64,000 nt of DNA from JBEVNR01 sp040507985 (GTDB taxonomy: Bacteria > Pseudomonadota > Alphaproteobacteria > Rickettsiales > UBA6187). Each line of letters starts with the position of its first letter. Within the stretch, counting starts at the first letter, position 1. Positions 1 to 15,000 of this stretch are shown here, piece by piece. The stretch lies in assembly GCA_040507985.1 (NCBI GenBank), contig JBEVNR010000057.1, positions 26,230 to 90,229 of the forward strand, in the 5' to 3' direction. The notes below the pieces were generated by a model that was not told the origin of the DNA, did no database searches, and saw only the letters and a list, made by a program, of their open reading frames with translations. The position numbers were made by a program, and so were the translations under genes.

Positions 1-3000
1 CGAAACGCACGACGGGCAATCCATTTTGCGCGTTCGTGACGTAACTTGGCGTGCCGCCGTCCAATACGGCGTCATATCCCCTACCGGATTTGTCGCGCCA
101 CGTATTGACGGTAGATCCGTTTGCGTATTGGGCGCTTGATCCTTGGCAATACGGATCGTTCGCGTCCAGCCATAATTTCAGGCCGGAGGTGACGCCGCTT
201 CCGCCCGGCCCGGCATTCGACGCGCAGGCGACATACGCCGCCGTGCCCCATTTATTGCCCAGATATTGTTCGACGGAACGCATTTCGCCGTCGGACAAGG
301 CGCGATTATAAAGAATAATTTCGCCGAAATCGGCTTTTGCCATCGATCCGTCGCGCTCATAGCCTATGGTGACGACATTCGACGTCACGGCGCTTGCATT
401 AACGTAGGCGTCTTCCGCGACTTTCACTCCGCTGCGGAACATTTTCAATGCCCCCGCTTGCGCGCGCATCGACCATACGGAGAAATTGACGTCGGCCGCC
501 ACCAGCCCCACCATATCGTAATTATCGCGTTCGGTGAACAATTGCCCGTCGACGTCGCTGACGCCGAACACAAACGCGTTAGGATCCTGATACACGTTGC
601 TATAGGCCGAGTTGGTATTGTCTAACGTAAAGAGCGCCCTCCAGTCGCTTTGTAAGTCTTTCGGAGCCATCGCAAAAAACAGCGTCATTTCCCGTTGCGG
701 CAAACTTATCGGCGCTTGTACGGCCATGGCGGAACCGGCGTCCGCGCCGTTAAAATACATCACGGGCAATCCGTTCTGCGTATTTTTCTTATAGACGGGA
801 GCGTCGTACGTCGTGACGGCGTCGCGCACGTATCCGGATTTGTCGCGCCATACGCTAACCCTTTCTGCGTCTGCATATTGGTTGGCCGCGCCTTGCGCTT
901 TAGGATCGTTCGCGTCCAGCCATAATTGCAGCCCGCTCGTCACGCCCAAATTGCCGGGATTGCCTCCCCCTGCCCCGCCGCCGGAGGTAATGCCCCATTT
1001 CGTCATTAAATAGTTTTCAAGCGCCGTTATTTGCGTATCGTTCGGCACGCTGCCGCCATAGACGAGCAATTCCGCCTCTATGCCGTCCCAATAATTGCTT
1101 CCTGCCGCATTGCCGCCGATACGGTTCGAACCGTTTTGCGTGAAACTTGGCGCGCCGGGAGCGTCCTGGCCTTTAAGCGCGCCGTTTATTTTCAGTTTAC
1201 GCGCGGAACCGTCCCATAAGGCGGACACAAGAAAGAGCTGACCTTGCGTCACGCCCGCCGCCACCGTTTGGTTGCTTGGCGCGCCGCTCCAATCTTGCTT
1301 CCATATATTGCCGGACGTCAATAATTGCGCGTTGTTTTGCATGATGGAAATTAAATGCTGCGAGGCTTTGGAAACATCGTCCGTCGCGGCGACCCCGAAC
1401 ACGGCATACGGCGCGTTGCCGACAAGCGAAGAGAAATTTCTCAATATTACATCATCGCTGCTGCCGTCGAAATTCATCCCGGCACGGGCGCCGGGCAAAT
1501 TCGTGACGTCATAGGTCGGCCAGGCGGCGGGATTATCCTGAACGGCGTCGTTGCCGTTGCCGGATTTGTCGCGCCACAAGGCGACCGACGCTCCCGACGC
1601 ATAGCGCGACGCCGCTTTTTGACAATAAGGATCTTCCGCGTCGAGCCATAATTTCAGCCCCGCCGTCGCCCCCGCGCCTCCCGGGTCGGACGACGATGCA
1701 CACGCCGCACCTTCTTTTGGTATGGTAATTTTCCATTTGTTCATTAAATATTTTTCGAGGGCGATGCGCTCGGCGTGCGTCTGCGTTGTGCCCACATAGG
1801 CTAACGCTTCGGCGATCGCGCCTTTCCACGGGTAGAGTATCGCGCTTGCGTTGCCCGGATCAGGCATCGCGCCGATCATGTTTCTTGTGCCCGGCGAGAA
1901 ATTCGGAGCGGAAGGAGAAAGCCATTTCTTCGTTTCGCCATTCTTTTTCACCAGCAATTCGCTGCCGTTCCATACGGAGGAAACCAAAAACAATTGATTT
2001 ACGGAAGGGGTTACCCTAGTTAATTGCTGGCCTCCTCCCCATGATTGATTCCATGAATTGATTGGAGTAAGGCTTTGCGACATGTATTGCGCCGACGTCG
2101 TATCGCTTAAAGAAACGACCGTTCCGCTCGCCGCTCCAAGCGAAGACGCGCTCATTACCATAAAAGCGGCGTACGGGGCGTTACCCGTCATACTCGGCAT
2201 AGACGGCACGCTTAAATAATCGTCCGTACCGTCGAATTTTATCAATGCGGGCAGGGAGGCGTCCGACGTATCGTAAGTCGGTTTGTTCGCCGCCGTGTTT
2301 TGCGTCGCGTTACTCGCGTTGCCGGACTTGTCGCGCCAAAGATTGACCGCTCCGGCGTTCGCATAGGGGGTATATCCGCCTTGGCAATACACGTCGGCGG
2401 CGTCGTACCATAACTTTAATCCCGTGGTCACGCCCGTGGCGCCCGGATTGGGGGACGACGTGCACGGATAGGCGGAGGCGTCTATCGATATGCCCCATTT
2501 ATTGGCAAGGTAGGCGGTCACGGCGTTTATGTTCGCCTCCGTCAGCGTCGTGCCGCCATAGACCATAATTTCTCCGATATGGCCAATCCAGCTTTGGTCG
2601 GCGCCCGCCCGCTGGCCAATATAGCCAAATCCGTCGAAATATTGGTTTCTGGCGCCCGGCGTGTCTTGATTTCTTACTACCCCGTTAAATCGCGTGTCAC
2701 GCGTCGTGCCGTTCCAGGTGGCAAGATAAATAAAAGGCTGGTTTGCCGCAATCGACGCAGTGGAGGTGTTTTGCGTCGTTCCGAACCAATCGTGCGCCCA
2801 TTGGTTAGAAGAATTTAAAAAATGGGAATTAGAAGAACGATTCGTCCATTTGCCAAAATCCAACAGCTTTTGCTGATAACCTGCTATGGCATTAACCTCC
2901 GTTAGCGCGAAAACATAGTAATTCGCGTTACCGCCTAAGGATTTGACGGCAGGAACGTTCATACGGTTGGCGTTTGTGGTGAAATACACGGAGGAAAGTC

Positions 3001-6000
3001 CATTGCGCCAGCCGGAGACATTCGTGGGTTTATAGCTTGCCGTGCTCTGCCTTGCGTCGCGCCCGTTGCCGGATTTGTCACGCCAAAGGGAAATGGCGGC
3101 GCCGTTCGCATATTGGCTTGCGGAGCCTCGGCACAAAGGATCGGAGGCGTCCAGCCATAACGATAAAAGGTTCGTTGCTCCGGTGATTTTGGGATCCGCC
3201 GATGAGGTGCATACCGCAGGAAAAGCCGATATCGCCCATTTATCCGCCAAGTACCTTCCGATTTTCACCACGTCGGGATCGCTCAGCACGACGTTGCCGT
3301 AAACAATGGCTTCGGATATTTTTCCGTCCCATTTTTCCCCCGACGTTTGCAGCGCGCGCCCGATGGAGTTAATGCCGCTTTGTTGGCCCGCATGGGCGGA
3401 AAAAGAGGCTTCCGCCCGCGTCACGCCGTCAAAACGCAAGACGCGAAGCGCATTCACGTTATCCCACAGCGCCCCGTAAATAAACGCCTTGTTCGCGGCA
3501 AGGGCGCTATCGGCTTGCGATACGTCGAGATCCCCCCCCCACCAGGAATTGCGCCAATCACCGGAGGCGCTGCTAATGGTGTTTTCGATATAGGCGTTGG
3601 TGATATTCGGCGTTCCTATCGAAATGATGGACTGCCTCCGCAACGCGTCCGTTTGCGCGACCATAAAAATCGCGTAGGAATTGTTTCCGAGCAGCTCCGG
3701 CAGATTGGGAAAACCGATATAATCGTCCGTGCCGTCAAAATCCATCGTCGGCAAGCCGTTGAGTCCGGTTTGTATATATTTAGGTTTATAGGCGTCGACA
3801 AACTGCACGCCGTTTGATTCTTTTCCCGATTTATCCCGCCATAGGCCGACGGAGGCGTTGTTCGCGTATTGCGTCCCGCTTCCCATACAATAGGAATCGG
3901 CGGCGTCCAGCCACAGCGCCAAGCCGGCCGTCACGCCCGTATTGCCTGGATTGCTTCCCGAGGTGCAGGCAAGCGGCACGGATATGCCCCATTTTGCCGC
4001 AAGATAGCGTTCTACCTTAATGACGTCGGCGTCGCCAAGCGTCGCGTTGCCGTAACCTATGGCCTCAGCAATTTTGCCATCCCATCCACCATAATTTGAC
4101 CGTACCTTCCCGAATCCGTTCGCTTCTCCGTATTGAAGCGCGTGCGTCCCGGAATTCGTTTCCATCGCCAGCATTCCGTTAAAGCGAAATTTCCGCACCG
4201 ACGTCAAAGGGTTCCATACCGCCGAATATATAAACGGAGCGTTAGCGGCTATTTTGGATACCGACTGCGTAACGGATCTATCGTTGCTTCCCCACCACGC
4301 ATCTATCCATGTACCGCTTGAATCAACCATCGCGGTTCCTTCATAGGCATCGTTCGTGCCGCTTTTACCTATAACAAACAACATTTGTTGCTTTAATACA
4401 TCCGGCTGCGCGACAAAGAAAAGCGCATAGGCGTTGTTGCCGGAAAATTCCGACATATCCGCCATCGCGAGCACGTCGTCCGTACCGTCAAAATCTATGG
4501 CCGACAGAGAGTTGACTGCTGTTTTACGGTACGCCGGCTTATAGGCCGCCGTCGTTTGCGTCGCGTTATTGGCCTTGCCGGACTTATCTTTCCATAGCGC
4601 TACCGCCGCGCCGTCGGCATAGGGCTGCCCCGTTCCGGTGCATAACGGATCGGCGGCGTCCAGCCAGAACGTCAATCCGCTCGTGACGTTCGTGCCGCCC
4701 GGATTGCCGGCGCCGGAGCAGGCCCCGTACGCGCCCAGTCCCCATTTCGCGGCGAGATAATTTTCTACGCTCGTCATGTTGGCGTCGCTGAGCGTCGCAT
4801 TGCCGTAGGCGATGATTTCCGCGATTTTTCCGTTCCAGTATGATCCGGGGGACGGGGTAAAGTGACCGATCTGGTTGCCCCCGTTTTGCTCGCCGGCAAA
4901 GGCGGGAGCGGTCGCCTCATATTCCGTCGCGCCGTTTAAGCGAAGCGTTTGCAGCGTGCGCGCGGCGTCCCACCGTGCGGCATATATAAACGGCGTCGAA
5001 ACGCTAAATTTGGAGATATCGATCGTTGCCCCGCCCGCGCCCCAATTATATTTCCATGCGTTGTTCGCGGGAGACATCTCATGCGACGTAAAGGAGTTGA
5101 CGCCAACGGCGGACTTGCCGACGCCTAACAGCGTTTGCTGCGCGATAACCTCCGGTTGCGCTACGACAAAAAAGGCGTAGGAACTATTCCCCGTAAACGC
5201 CGCCATGTCCGGAAGCGTCAAATAATCGTCCGTTCCGTCAAAACGCATCGCGGGCTTTCCGGTCGCCAATCCCTGTCCGGCATAGACCGGTTTTTTCGAC
5301 GCCTGCGACTGCGCGGCGTCGTTGGCTTTGCCGGATTTATCGCGCCATAATCCGACGGCGGCGCTTTCGCTATATTGCGCGGCAACGCCGGAACATAGCG
5401 GATCGGACGCGTCCAGCCAAAACGTCGGCACGCTTGCCACGCCGGCCGGCGCCACGTACGGGGCACACGCGCCAAGAGAGGACGACGTTCCCCATTTGGT
5501 CGCCAAATAGGTTTCCAGCGTTTGGGCGTCGGAGGACGTGATCGCGCCGTCATAGACGATAAGCTCGCCAATATCCTGATCGCTTGATCCATACCCGACA
5601 TAAGCGCCGCCTTTCGTCGACAGATTGCCGGAGGTTTTCGTCGTTTCCGCCGCTTTCGTGCCGTTCACCACGATTTTGGCTTTTAAGTTAGAGCTTGAAT
5701 AATAGGCGCGCACAATGGAGATGCCGCCGACGGACGTCGTGCCGGCAGGCATGGAAAGCGTCGGCGCACCCGAAGTGACCCATTTCCACATCGGATTCGT
5801 CGAGCCGGCCGCCTGTAAGTACAACCCTGCCTCCGCAGCGCTCGGCGCGCCGTCGAAGCTAATGAATTTATTGTCGGCGGCAACGTTCTCGCGCAACGCG
5901 GCAAATATGTACATGTCGGCAAGTCCGCCGCCGAACGTGTCGGCGCGCTTCATGGCGTCGCTCGTGAAGCGTATCGCCGGCAGCGCGTTCATATAATTCG

Positions 6001-9000
6001 TGCGGTATTCCGGCATAACGGCGACGTCGGTTTGCGACAGCGCGGCGTTATGGCCGGACTTGTCGCGCCACAGGAAGATTTTTTCGCCGTCCGTATATTT
6101 CGTTCCCGTTCCCTGACATAGCGGATCTTCCGCGTCGTACCATAGCGCAGGCGCGCGGGAAAGCGTCGCGCCGCCCGGCAAGGTGGAGGACGAGCACGCG
6201 GCGTTGATCGGCGAGGCCACGCCCCATTTTTGCGCCAGATATTTTTCCGCCGCCCACGCCTGCGTCGGGCTTAGCGCGCTATCGTAGAGCAATATTTCCC
6301 CGACGTCGGCGCGTCCGAAATTTTGGCCTCCGCGCACGTGGCCCACATAATACGCGTTCGGCGAAATAAGGTCGGCAAGATACGACGCGTCGCGCGACGT
6401 CACCACCCCGTTTTTTGCGACGAACGCTTGCGCGCCGTCGATTTCCGCCCGCCATACGCCAAAGGAGACGTCGGCGGCGGAAGAAACGTTAATGTCTTGA
6501 TTGTTGCTCAGCAATCCTACATTTTGATCGGAGGTCCCTCCTCTTCCGAAATAGATTAACGACGGATCGGAAAACGGCGATGCGGTAGACGCGCGGTCGT
6601 CCAGCGTAAAGACGGCGTCGCTATGGCCGGCGGCGTCTCCGGCGGCAAGCGCGACGACAATCGTCATTTTTTTGTCGGGGAAACGCCAGGACGCATAGCC
6701 CGTGAGGCCGTCGTCCACACCGTCGAACCGCATGACGGGCAGCGCGTTTTGGATGTTTTTCTTAAATATCGGCGCGCCGTAGACGATATCAGCATGGTAG
6801 TTGTTTTTTGATTTGTCCGCCCAGCGATAGGGAACGGCGCCGTCTTCGTAAAGGGCGTTGTTTTGGCATAGCGGATCGGCGGCGTCGAGCCACAATGCCG
6901 GCGTGGCGTCTACCCCGACGATCATGGGGTTGGAAGACGAGGCGCACGTCCGCGCCGGACCGGGAATATCGTATTTATCGCGCAGATAGGTGACGACCGT
7001 CGCTTCTTCCTCCGCCGTCGTCGCGGCGTTATAGGCGACGAACTCTTTTACGTTCCACGTGCCGCCGCCATAACCGAGCATCACGTTCGATAAATTGCTT
7101 ACGCCGGCGCCGGCGCCCGTCCATTTCATGCGCCCTCCCCTATCGCCGCCGGCTTTAATGGCCCCTTCTTGGTAGGAAGCGAAGCCCATTTCGTGTTTGG
7201 AAGAAGAGATATAACCGCCATAGACGCCAAGCGCGCCGAGCGTCTCCAGCGCCGCGCTCGACTGCAACGACGTATCGCCGGTATGGGCGAGCGTCCACGC
7301 CCCGGCGTTGGCCGTTTTCGCCGTTAACGAGAAAATCGACGCGTTGTCGGCGCTAAGGAAGGTCGCGAAGCCTTTTTTCTCGGCGGCGACGGCGCCGTCG
7401 TAGGCTATTGGAGCGATCGCCATATAAAACGACAACTCGCCGCCTGCGCCGAACGCGCCGCCGTGATGCCATAGGGCGGCCTGCTCGAACGTCGCCCCCG
7501 GTTCCACATTCGAGACGTAGGGAATCTTATTGCTTGAAAAAACGTTATTTTTAATGCTTCCGGGCTGCGGATAAACGTCGTATCCTTTTCCGGATTTATC
7601 GCGCCATATTAAAAACGGATTAATAATTGTGCCGGCGCCGCCTCCGGGCAGAGCAAACTTATCTCCCGTGCAATAGACGTCTTTGCCGTCCAACCACAAC
7701 GCCATGTCGGCGGCGCGCGATTCCATTCCCGGAATGGAATCCGGCACGCAATCCGCCAATATTTTTATAGCCTCGACAATATTCCATTTTTTGGCGAGCG
7801 CAAGATTCAGCGCCCGCGCGTCGGCGTCGTTATACGCGCGGTTATAGGCAATAACCTCATGAACGGCGCCCCTCCAATATACGCCTCCGGCGCTACCCAG
7901 CATAAACGCGTCGCTTGCACTTGACGCCCTGCTTTGCGCCGGCGCGTCCGCCGCGCGCCATAACCCGTTTTTATAGATTTTTCTCGTCGTTCCGTCCCAT
8001 GACGCTTCATATAAGAACGTTTCTTGTTGCAGCGCCATGGGAAAGGCGTGGACCATAAAGGTTTGTTGCGGAACTAAAAGATCGTTGCCTTTCCAGCTAT
8101 TTGCCCAATTATGCGTTGCGCCGTCAAATAGGTGCGCGTTCGCGTGATTGTTCGTTGAGGAATCCGGTAAGGCCAGCATCCCGCGCGCGGCGCTCACATC
8201 GTCTAAACGTGCGACGGCAAAGATGGAATAAGGCGCGTTGCCAGCAAGTTCCGTGACGGCCGGCACGCTTAAGCGATCGTCCGTGCCGTCGAAAACGACG
8301 CCGCGCCGATTGAATCCGTCCGATACGGCGTAAATCGGCGCGAATCCGTCCGTTTTTTGTCTGGCGTGATAGTTTTTGCCGGATTTATCGCGCCACAGGG
8401 ACACGCGTTGCCCATCTCCATAACTCGAGGCTCCGTTGCAATAGACGTCATTCGCGTCCAGCCATAAAGCGGGCGCGTTCGCTCCGGTCACGCTCGCCGC
8501 CGGCCCGGCCCCGGGCGAACACGCGACGTCTTGCGGACGCGCTATTCCCCATTTCGTCGCAAGATAGGATTCGACGGTTTCGATATCGTCGGCAGAGACG
8601 GGTTTTGCCGTCAGTATCGCCTCTCCAACATAGAGAACGGAGCCGGCGCCGTTCGTCGCGCCGCTCGCGCCGCCGATTCTAAACGCGGCGTTCGCAAAGT
8701 CGTAGCTTGAGAAATTCGCAGCGCCGAGGCGTTCCGTCACGCCGTCGACGCGTAGCCCCGCACGATTATTGGGCGCATGTAAGAAAGCCGTCGCAATATG
8801 ATAGCCGGCGTTCGTTCCTGCGGTCGTTTTGGCGACGGAGACGCTAAGCGGAAGCGCGCCGGCGGCAACGTTGAGCGCGCCCATGTCGGTTGCGCCGTTT
8901 GCCGCGCCCAGCATATAAAACGATCCGTTGCCGTTAAGCGCGCCGCTTATGTACCGCGCCGTCGCATCGGGCTTGCGGAAGACGACGAACGCCGCCCCGG

Positions 9001-12000
9001 AATCCGTTCCGCCCAAGTCGGAAACAAGCGTCGGCCCATCATAAAAATCGTTTGCCGCCATTTTTATCACCGACCGCACGCCATGGTCGCGCTTATCGTA
9101 CGCGGGAGCGCCGCTTGCCGTTAACTTTCTGCGCGCGCTCGATTTATCGTACCAGTATTGCGCGGTTTGGCCTTGCGTATATTGCGAGGTGCGGCCGGCG
9201 CAGAACGGATCGTCGGCGTCCATCCACATATCCGGCGGCGTCGTCAGTCCATCCAGCGCAGCGTCGTGGGCGCACGACATGCCCACGCCCCAATTGCCGG
9301 AAATTTGCCCTTCGACGGCCTGTATCCCTTCGTCGCTCAAGGCGGCGTCGTAGAGGATAATCTCGGCGACGTCGCCTTTATAGTAATGCGGACCGTCGCT
9401 ACCTATCGCCAAATCGCGCTCATAATAATTGAAGGAGGGAACGGACGTGGCGCCTCCGCTCGCGACGTCCGCGCCGTCGATGCGAAGCCGCATGTTTGCG
9501 CCGTCCCGTTGCGCCGTATAGAAATGCCAATTATCCGCAAAACCGCCGGCGGGGACGAATGCAAGGCGCCCGTTGCCGGAAGTCGCGTTTCCGACGTCGA
9601 AAAACAGGCTTCCGCCGCCGGAAAGCGCCGTTATCCCCATATACGCCGGCTCGCCTTCTTCGTCTCCCCACGTGAATATTTTTCCTTCATGGGCGGGAGA
9701 AGCATAATTCGCGAGGGCAAAAAACGTCATGTCGCCGTTTGCGCCAAAGATTTTTCTTCCCTCTACGTTTACGCCCAATTTATTGCTTGTGCCGTTAAAC
9801 CGCACGATCGGCCGACCGTTTAATATGTTCCTCTTAAACGTCGGACGGCGCGAAGAATCGCTCGCATACACGTCCCTTGCCCACCCCGAACGATCTTTCC
9901 ACAAGGCGACGGCGGCGCCGTCCGCCAAAGGATGCCGCACCCCTTGGCACGCCAGGTCGTTTGCCGAAATTCGGAAAGTTAAATGCGTTTGAGGTATGGA
10001 ATCGTCCGCCAGACAATCGTTGCCGTCCGAATCGCCCGTGGCGTCGCCTTCTTTTGGCGAGGCGTCGTTTTGTTTCTGGTCGATGCCCCATTTTTCCAGA
10101 AGATAGCGCTGAACGACGATTACATCGCCTTGGGACAAGGGTGATCCATAGATTATGACCTCTCCCGCCTCCCCGTCCATCCAGGAAGAATTCCCCCCTT
10201 TGGCTCCGATTCGATTGTCTATGCCGGTCGCCGCATGATTTTTAACGCCGTCGGGCGCCAACATGGCGGCGTCGGCGTTAAATAATATCGCTCTGCCCAG
10301 GGCGGGATCGTATACCACGCTCGCCGCATAGAGCATGAAGGGAGAGACGCTGTCCGTTCCCATGGAAATGGGTCCGCCGGAGAATCCGTACAGCGTCAAG
10401 TCTCCCCGCACCCCTGCGTGGGCGAGCTCAAGCGCGGTATACGATCCCAAAGAAGCGGCATTGCCGCCGGAGACAAGCGTTTGCGCGCTTGTGTTCGTCG
10501 CTTCGCGGAATACCGCGAAAATCGTAAAGGGACTATTGCCGACGGGAACGGTTTCGTCAGGAATATGCAACCAGTTTTGCTCCGACGCCACGAATTTGAC
10601 GGCGTTATGGCCGTTTCGGGTTTCGCGTCCGACGTCGGTCGCCTCCACATAGGGGCGGCGCGCGTCGGTGAGGTGATAGGCATGGCGGTAATGGCCGCTT
10701 TTATCGCGCCATACGGAGAGTTTTTGTCCGTTCGCCGCGACCGAGTCGGATTTGCAATCGCCGTCCAGATCGTCGCCGTCCAGCCACAAGGCAAGGCCGG
10801 TTCCTTTAGTAGCGGGAATCGAGTTCAGCGCGCAATCCCTGTATATGCCCCATTTTTCCTGCAAATAGCGTTGAATTGACGCCGTGTCGCTGCCGACGCC
10901 CGCGCCGAGGCGACGATTAAACAGAATAATTTCCGCCACGTCGCCCTTATAACACTCGCCGGAACAAGCGGTTGCCGTGCTAACCAGACGCGCCGCTCCG
11001 ATCGAGTCCATACGGCTCGCCGCGTCTTGCGCCCTAGCGGCGGAAGAAGAGACGAGCGTGCGCTCCTCGCCGTCCACATACATGTTGGTCGTCGCCGCGC
11101 TTCCCCGCACCGTCAGCACGCGCATCGTCTGCGGGAAAAGATTCGCGCCCGTTTTAAGCCGTTGTTCCGTACCGTTCGTATTGTAGTGGCGCATGAGCGA
11201 CGCGTCGACGCCGCTTAACAAATAGCCGTGCGTATTAAGTCCGCCTTTTTCCTGCCCATAGATGAATTGTTGCGTGGCGCCGTCTTGTAAATTCGTGCTA
11301 AACGCCGCGAACAGGGTATAGTTATCGTTATATTTCGGAAAAACGGACTTTCTTATGCCCAAATAATCGTTAATTCCGTCAAAAGAGACAATGTTGCGCA
11401 TCGAGCCGTCATTGCCTTGCACGGTGTTTTTCACCACGTTCGGTTTCGCCGCGCCCCACGCGTCCGCGTTATTGCCGCTTTTATCTTGCCAAGCGTCCGC
11501 CGCGCCGGCGGGAGTGGCGTCGTCCGGCACGCAGTCGGCGTCGATATCGTCGGCGTCGAGCCATAACGTCAGGCCGGAGACGTTCGCCAGCGATTTTTCG
11601 GAGCATACGCTCACGATATTCCATTTTTTATTTAAGTATTCTTCCAGGTCGTAGATTTGTCCGTATTGCGCGGACGACAGCGCCGCGTTATAGACCAGCA
11701 TCTCCGCGATGGAGCCGTTAAAATAGGCCGACGCCGCCGCGCCGTCGCGCCCGATCTGGTTGTTGCCGCCGGTCGCCGACGTCGACGTCGAGGCGCCGAT
11801 CTCTTGCTTGCGGTTGATACGGATCGTGCGCGCGCCCGAATCGTATCGCGCCACCAACATCTGCGCCATGTCGGGCATGACGCTGCCCCAGTCGGTCGAC
11901 GTAAAGGTTGCGCCGACGCCGATTTTGGCGGTGAAGTCGTCTCCCAATCCCACGCCGAAGCGCCCGCCGCCCGTGCCGCCCGACATAAGGAAGCGATCGC

Positions 12001-15000
12001 CCGTTCCCGGCAACGCCTTATACGTCAATATGGCGGCGACGGTGTACGGATCGTTGCCGAGCGGAATGGTTTTATCCTGCATGCGAAAATATTCCCCGCT
12101 CGCCGCGTTAAAGGTGACGGCGTTGCGGTTATTGACTTTTACGCCGTCGATGGACGGCGCCACGCCCCACGACGCGTGGTTGCCCTTGCCGGATTTATCC
12201 ACCCACACCACCACGTCTTGGTTCGGAATATTGCCGTCAGGGGTGCAATCGCCGTTCACGTCGTCGGCGTCGAGCCACATTTTTAAATTGGCGCCGGCGA
12301 TTTTCACGGGCGGATTGGTCGACGCGTCGCACGACGACAGCAACGCCCATTTAGAGATAAGGTAGTTTTCCACCTCTTTTAAGTCGACGGTAGAAAGTGC
12401 GCTGCGGTAATAGAGCATTTCGGCGATATGGCCGTCAAAATTGAACGTCTCGAGCAGGTCGCCGTTTTCGTTGCGATGTACGCCCGCGCCGATCCAGATA
12501 TATTGGCTCGCGTTGCCGTTGCGCGACGTCGTGTCGAAGGCCGATCCTATTTCCTCGCCGTTCACCCGCACCATGCGCCCGTCGGCGTTTTTATCGTAAC
12601 GGAAGCTGAGCGCGTAGGGAATCGAGCGCGCGACTTTATAGGGCTTCATTAAAGGGTACGCATTGATCGCGCCGTCGACGCTCGTCTCCCACAGATTTTC
12701 GACCGCGCCGGTCAGGCTGCGATAGAGGCTAAAGACGTTCGGAGCCGTGGCGCCGGCGACGCCGTATTCCGACGAGGCCAGCAAATATTGCTCGGCGTAG
12801 CGTTCGGTTTGCATCACCGCCAGCATGGTGTAGGAATTATTGCCGTTTGGCATAAGCGGATGGTTGGCCGGCGCGACCGGGTTCAGCAACGACAAGTTTT
12901 CGTTGTTCGCGCGGTCGAAGGTGACGACGTTTTTCCCGGCAATCACTTTTCTGCCGACCGACGGCGGCGATTTTGCGCCGGGCGTAGGTGCGGAGGCGTT
13001 AATCGCCCATACGGTGCCGTCCGCGACGGCGTTATATCCGCTGCCGCTTTTGTCCTTCCAAGCGCTTACGTCCGTTTCGGCATAAAGCGCCGCGTCGGTT
13101 TTGCAATTCGCGTCCATGTCGCCGGCGTCGAGCCACAGCGCCAGATCGTTGCTTGGCGCGTAATTAGTCGGGATTTCGGGGCAAAGATAGCCGCCGAGAT
13201 CCCACTTGCCGGCCAGATAGCTTTCAATCGCGGAGACGTTTTTCGCCGTGAGCGTCGAACCGGCATACACCAAGACTTCCGCGATCATGCCGTTCCAATA
13301 ACGATTCGCCCCGTCGTTATAGACGCCGATGCGGTTATTGCCGTTTTGCAGCGTATTATGGGCGGGAGGCGCGTCGGAGGCGACCTGCCTTCCGTTCATG
13401 CGCACCGTGCGCGCCGCGCCGTCCCACGCGCCGGCGAACATGAACGCGCCGACGCCCATATAAGAGGCCGCATTGGGGCTAAGCGCCGTTCCCTGCCAAT
13501 CGTGGTTCCATAGCTGATTCGTGCCGTTATACCAATGGCCGTTGCCTTTATTGGCCTGGCCGGAGGCGCCAAGCATGGCGAAGCCGTTTTTCGCGGCGGG
13601 CGCCCGCGCATAGCCTATTCCGAACACGTAATATTTCGCGTTGCCGGCGAGGGCCGCAATGTCCGGAAGCGCGAGATTGTCGTCCGTGCCGTCAAAATTC
13701 ATCGCCGGTTTGCCGAAGCGCCAATTCGTCGCATAGGTCGGCTGCAATGCCGCCGTCGATTGCCCGGCGTTATTGCCCTTGCCGCTGCGGTCGCGCCATA
13801 AATACACCGCCGCGCCGTTTGCGTATTGCGCCGCCTTGCCCTGACAATAGGGGTCTTCCGCATCCAGCCATAATTGCAACCCGTCCGTGACGCCCGTCGC
13901 TCCCGGATCGGACGAGGACGCGCACGCGCTCGTCGCGTCGGAAGAAATTTTCCATTTTTTCGACAAATAATCGTGGACGGTCGCGATTTGCGTGCCGGTT
14001 AAGGCGGTATTATACAGCAATATCTCGCCGACTTCCGCTTTGAGGTAATTCGGATCGCCCGCCGCCGGATTGCCCGCGCCCACCCACAGCGCGTCGTTCG
14101 TGTCTTTAATGGCCGTTGACACGAAATTATGGGTTTTCGTCAATTTGCCGTTTTCATAGAACGACGCCGTGTTGCCGGTTCCCGCGTTGCCCATGTCGAG
14201 CGCGACGGACAGCATCACCGGCTTGTCGACGTTCGGCTTGGGGGAGACATAGCTATACGACGCCGCGCCCGCGTCTTTAAAGAACAACCGCTGGACGCCG
14301 CTGCCGCCGGTCGCGCCGGTCCCCAGCAGCGAATTAATGCGCCAATTATAGGCGTTGTCCGCGCCTTTCGACAAGAGATAAGCCGGGCGATCCAAATTCG
14401 AGACGCTCAGCACGATAAAGCCGGTCATGTCTTGCGATAGGCTTAAACCCACACTATCGGCGGCGGCCATGTAGTCGCCCCCGGCAAAAACGACGGACGG
14501 CAGGCTTGCGCCGAAGCCGGACGTCGTTTTATAGACGGGCTTCGCCGCCGCCACGGTTTGGCCGGCGTGGTTGTTGTTGCCGGATTTGTCTTTCCACGAC
14601 GCCAACTCTACGCCGTCGGACAATTTTCCGCCATAGCAGGTCGGATCGGTTGCATCCAGCCATAATTGCAGGCCGCCCGTCACGCCGGAGCCGGAGGAAG
14701 GCACGCACGCCGCCGCCGTTGCGATTCCCCATTTTTGCGCCAAATACGCCTCTATCGCCGGCACGGTGGCAGCGTCCATCGACGTATCGGCATAAACGAG
14801 CATTTCCGCCATCATGCCGTCAAACGTATATCCGGACGTATGCAACATGCGCCCGATGGCGTCAACGTTCGTATTGCTCATATTGCGCGCGCCGGGCGCG
14901 TCCTGCGCCTTGACGGCGCCGTTAATGCGGGTCGTGCGGATCGCGCCGTCCCATGTTAGGGTGGCAAGGAACGGCACGCCGGCGCTGACGCCCGCCGCCG

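Noticed and set aside
9158..9823. Plus-strand frame of 221 codons
   Set aside because: It lies antisense to the LamG array, is basic and of low complexity, and reads as the complement of repeat units. The same applies to plus-strand frames at 11657-12286, 16382-17170 and 29552-30361.
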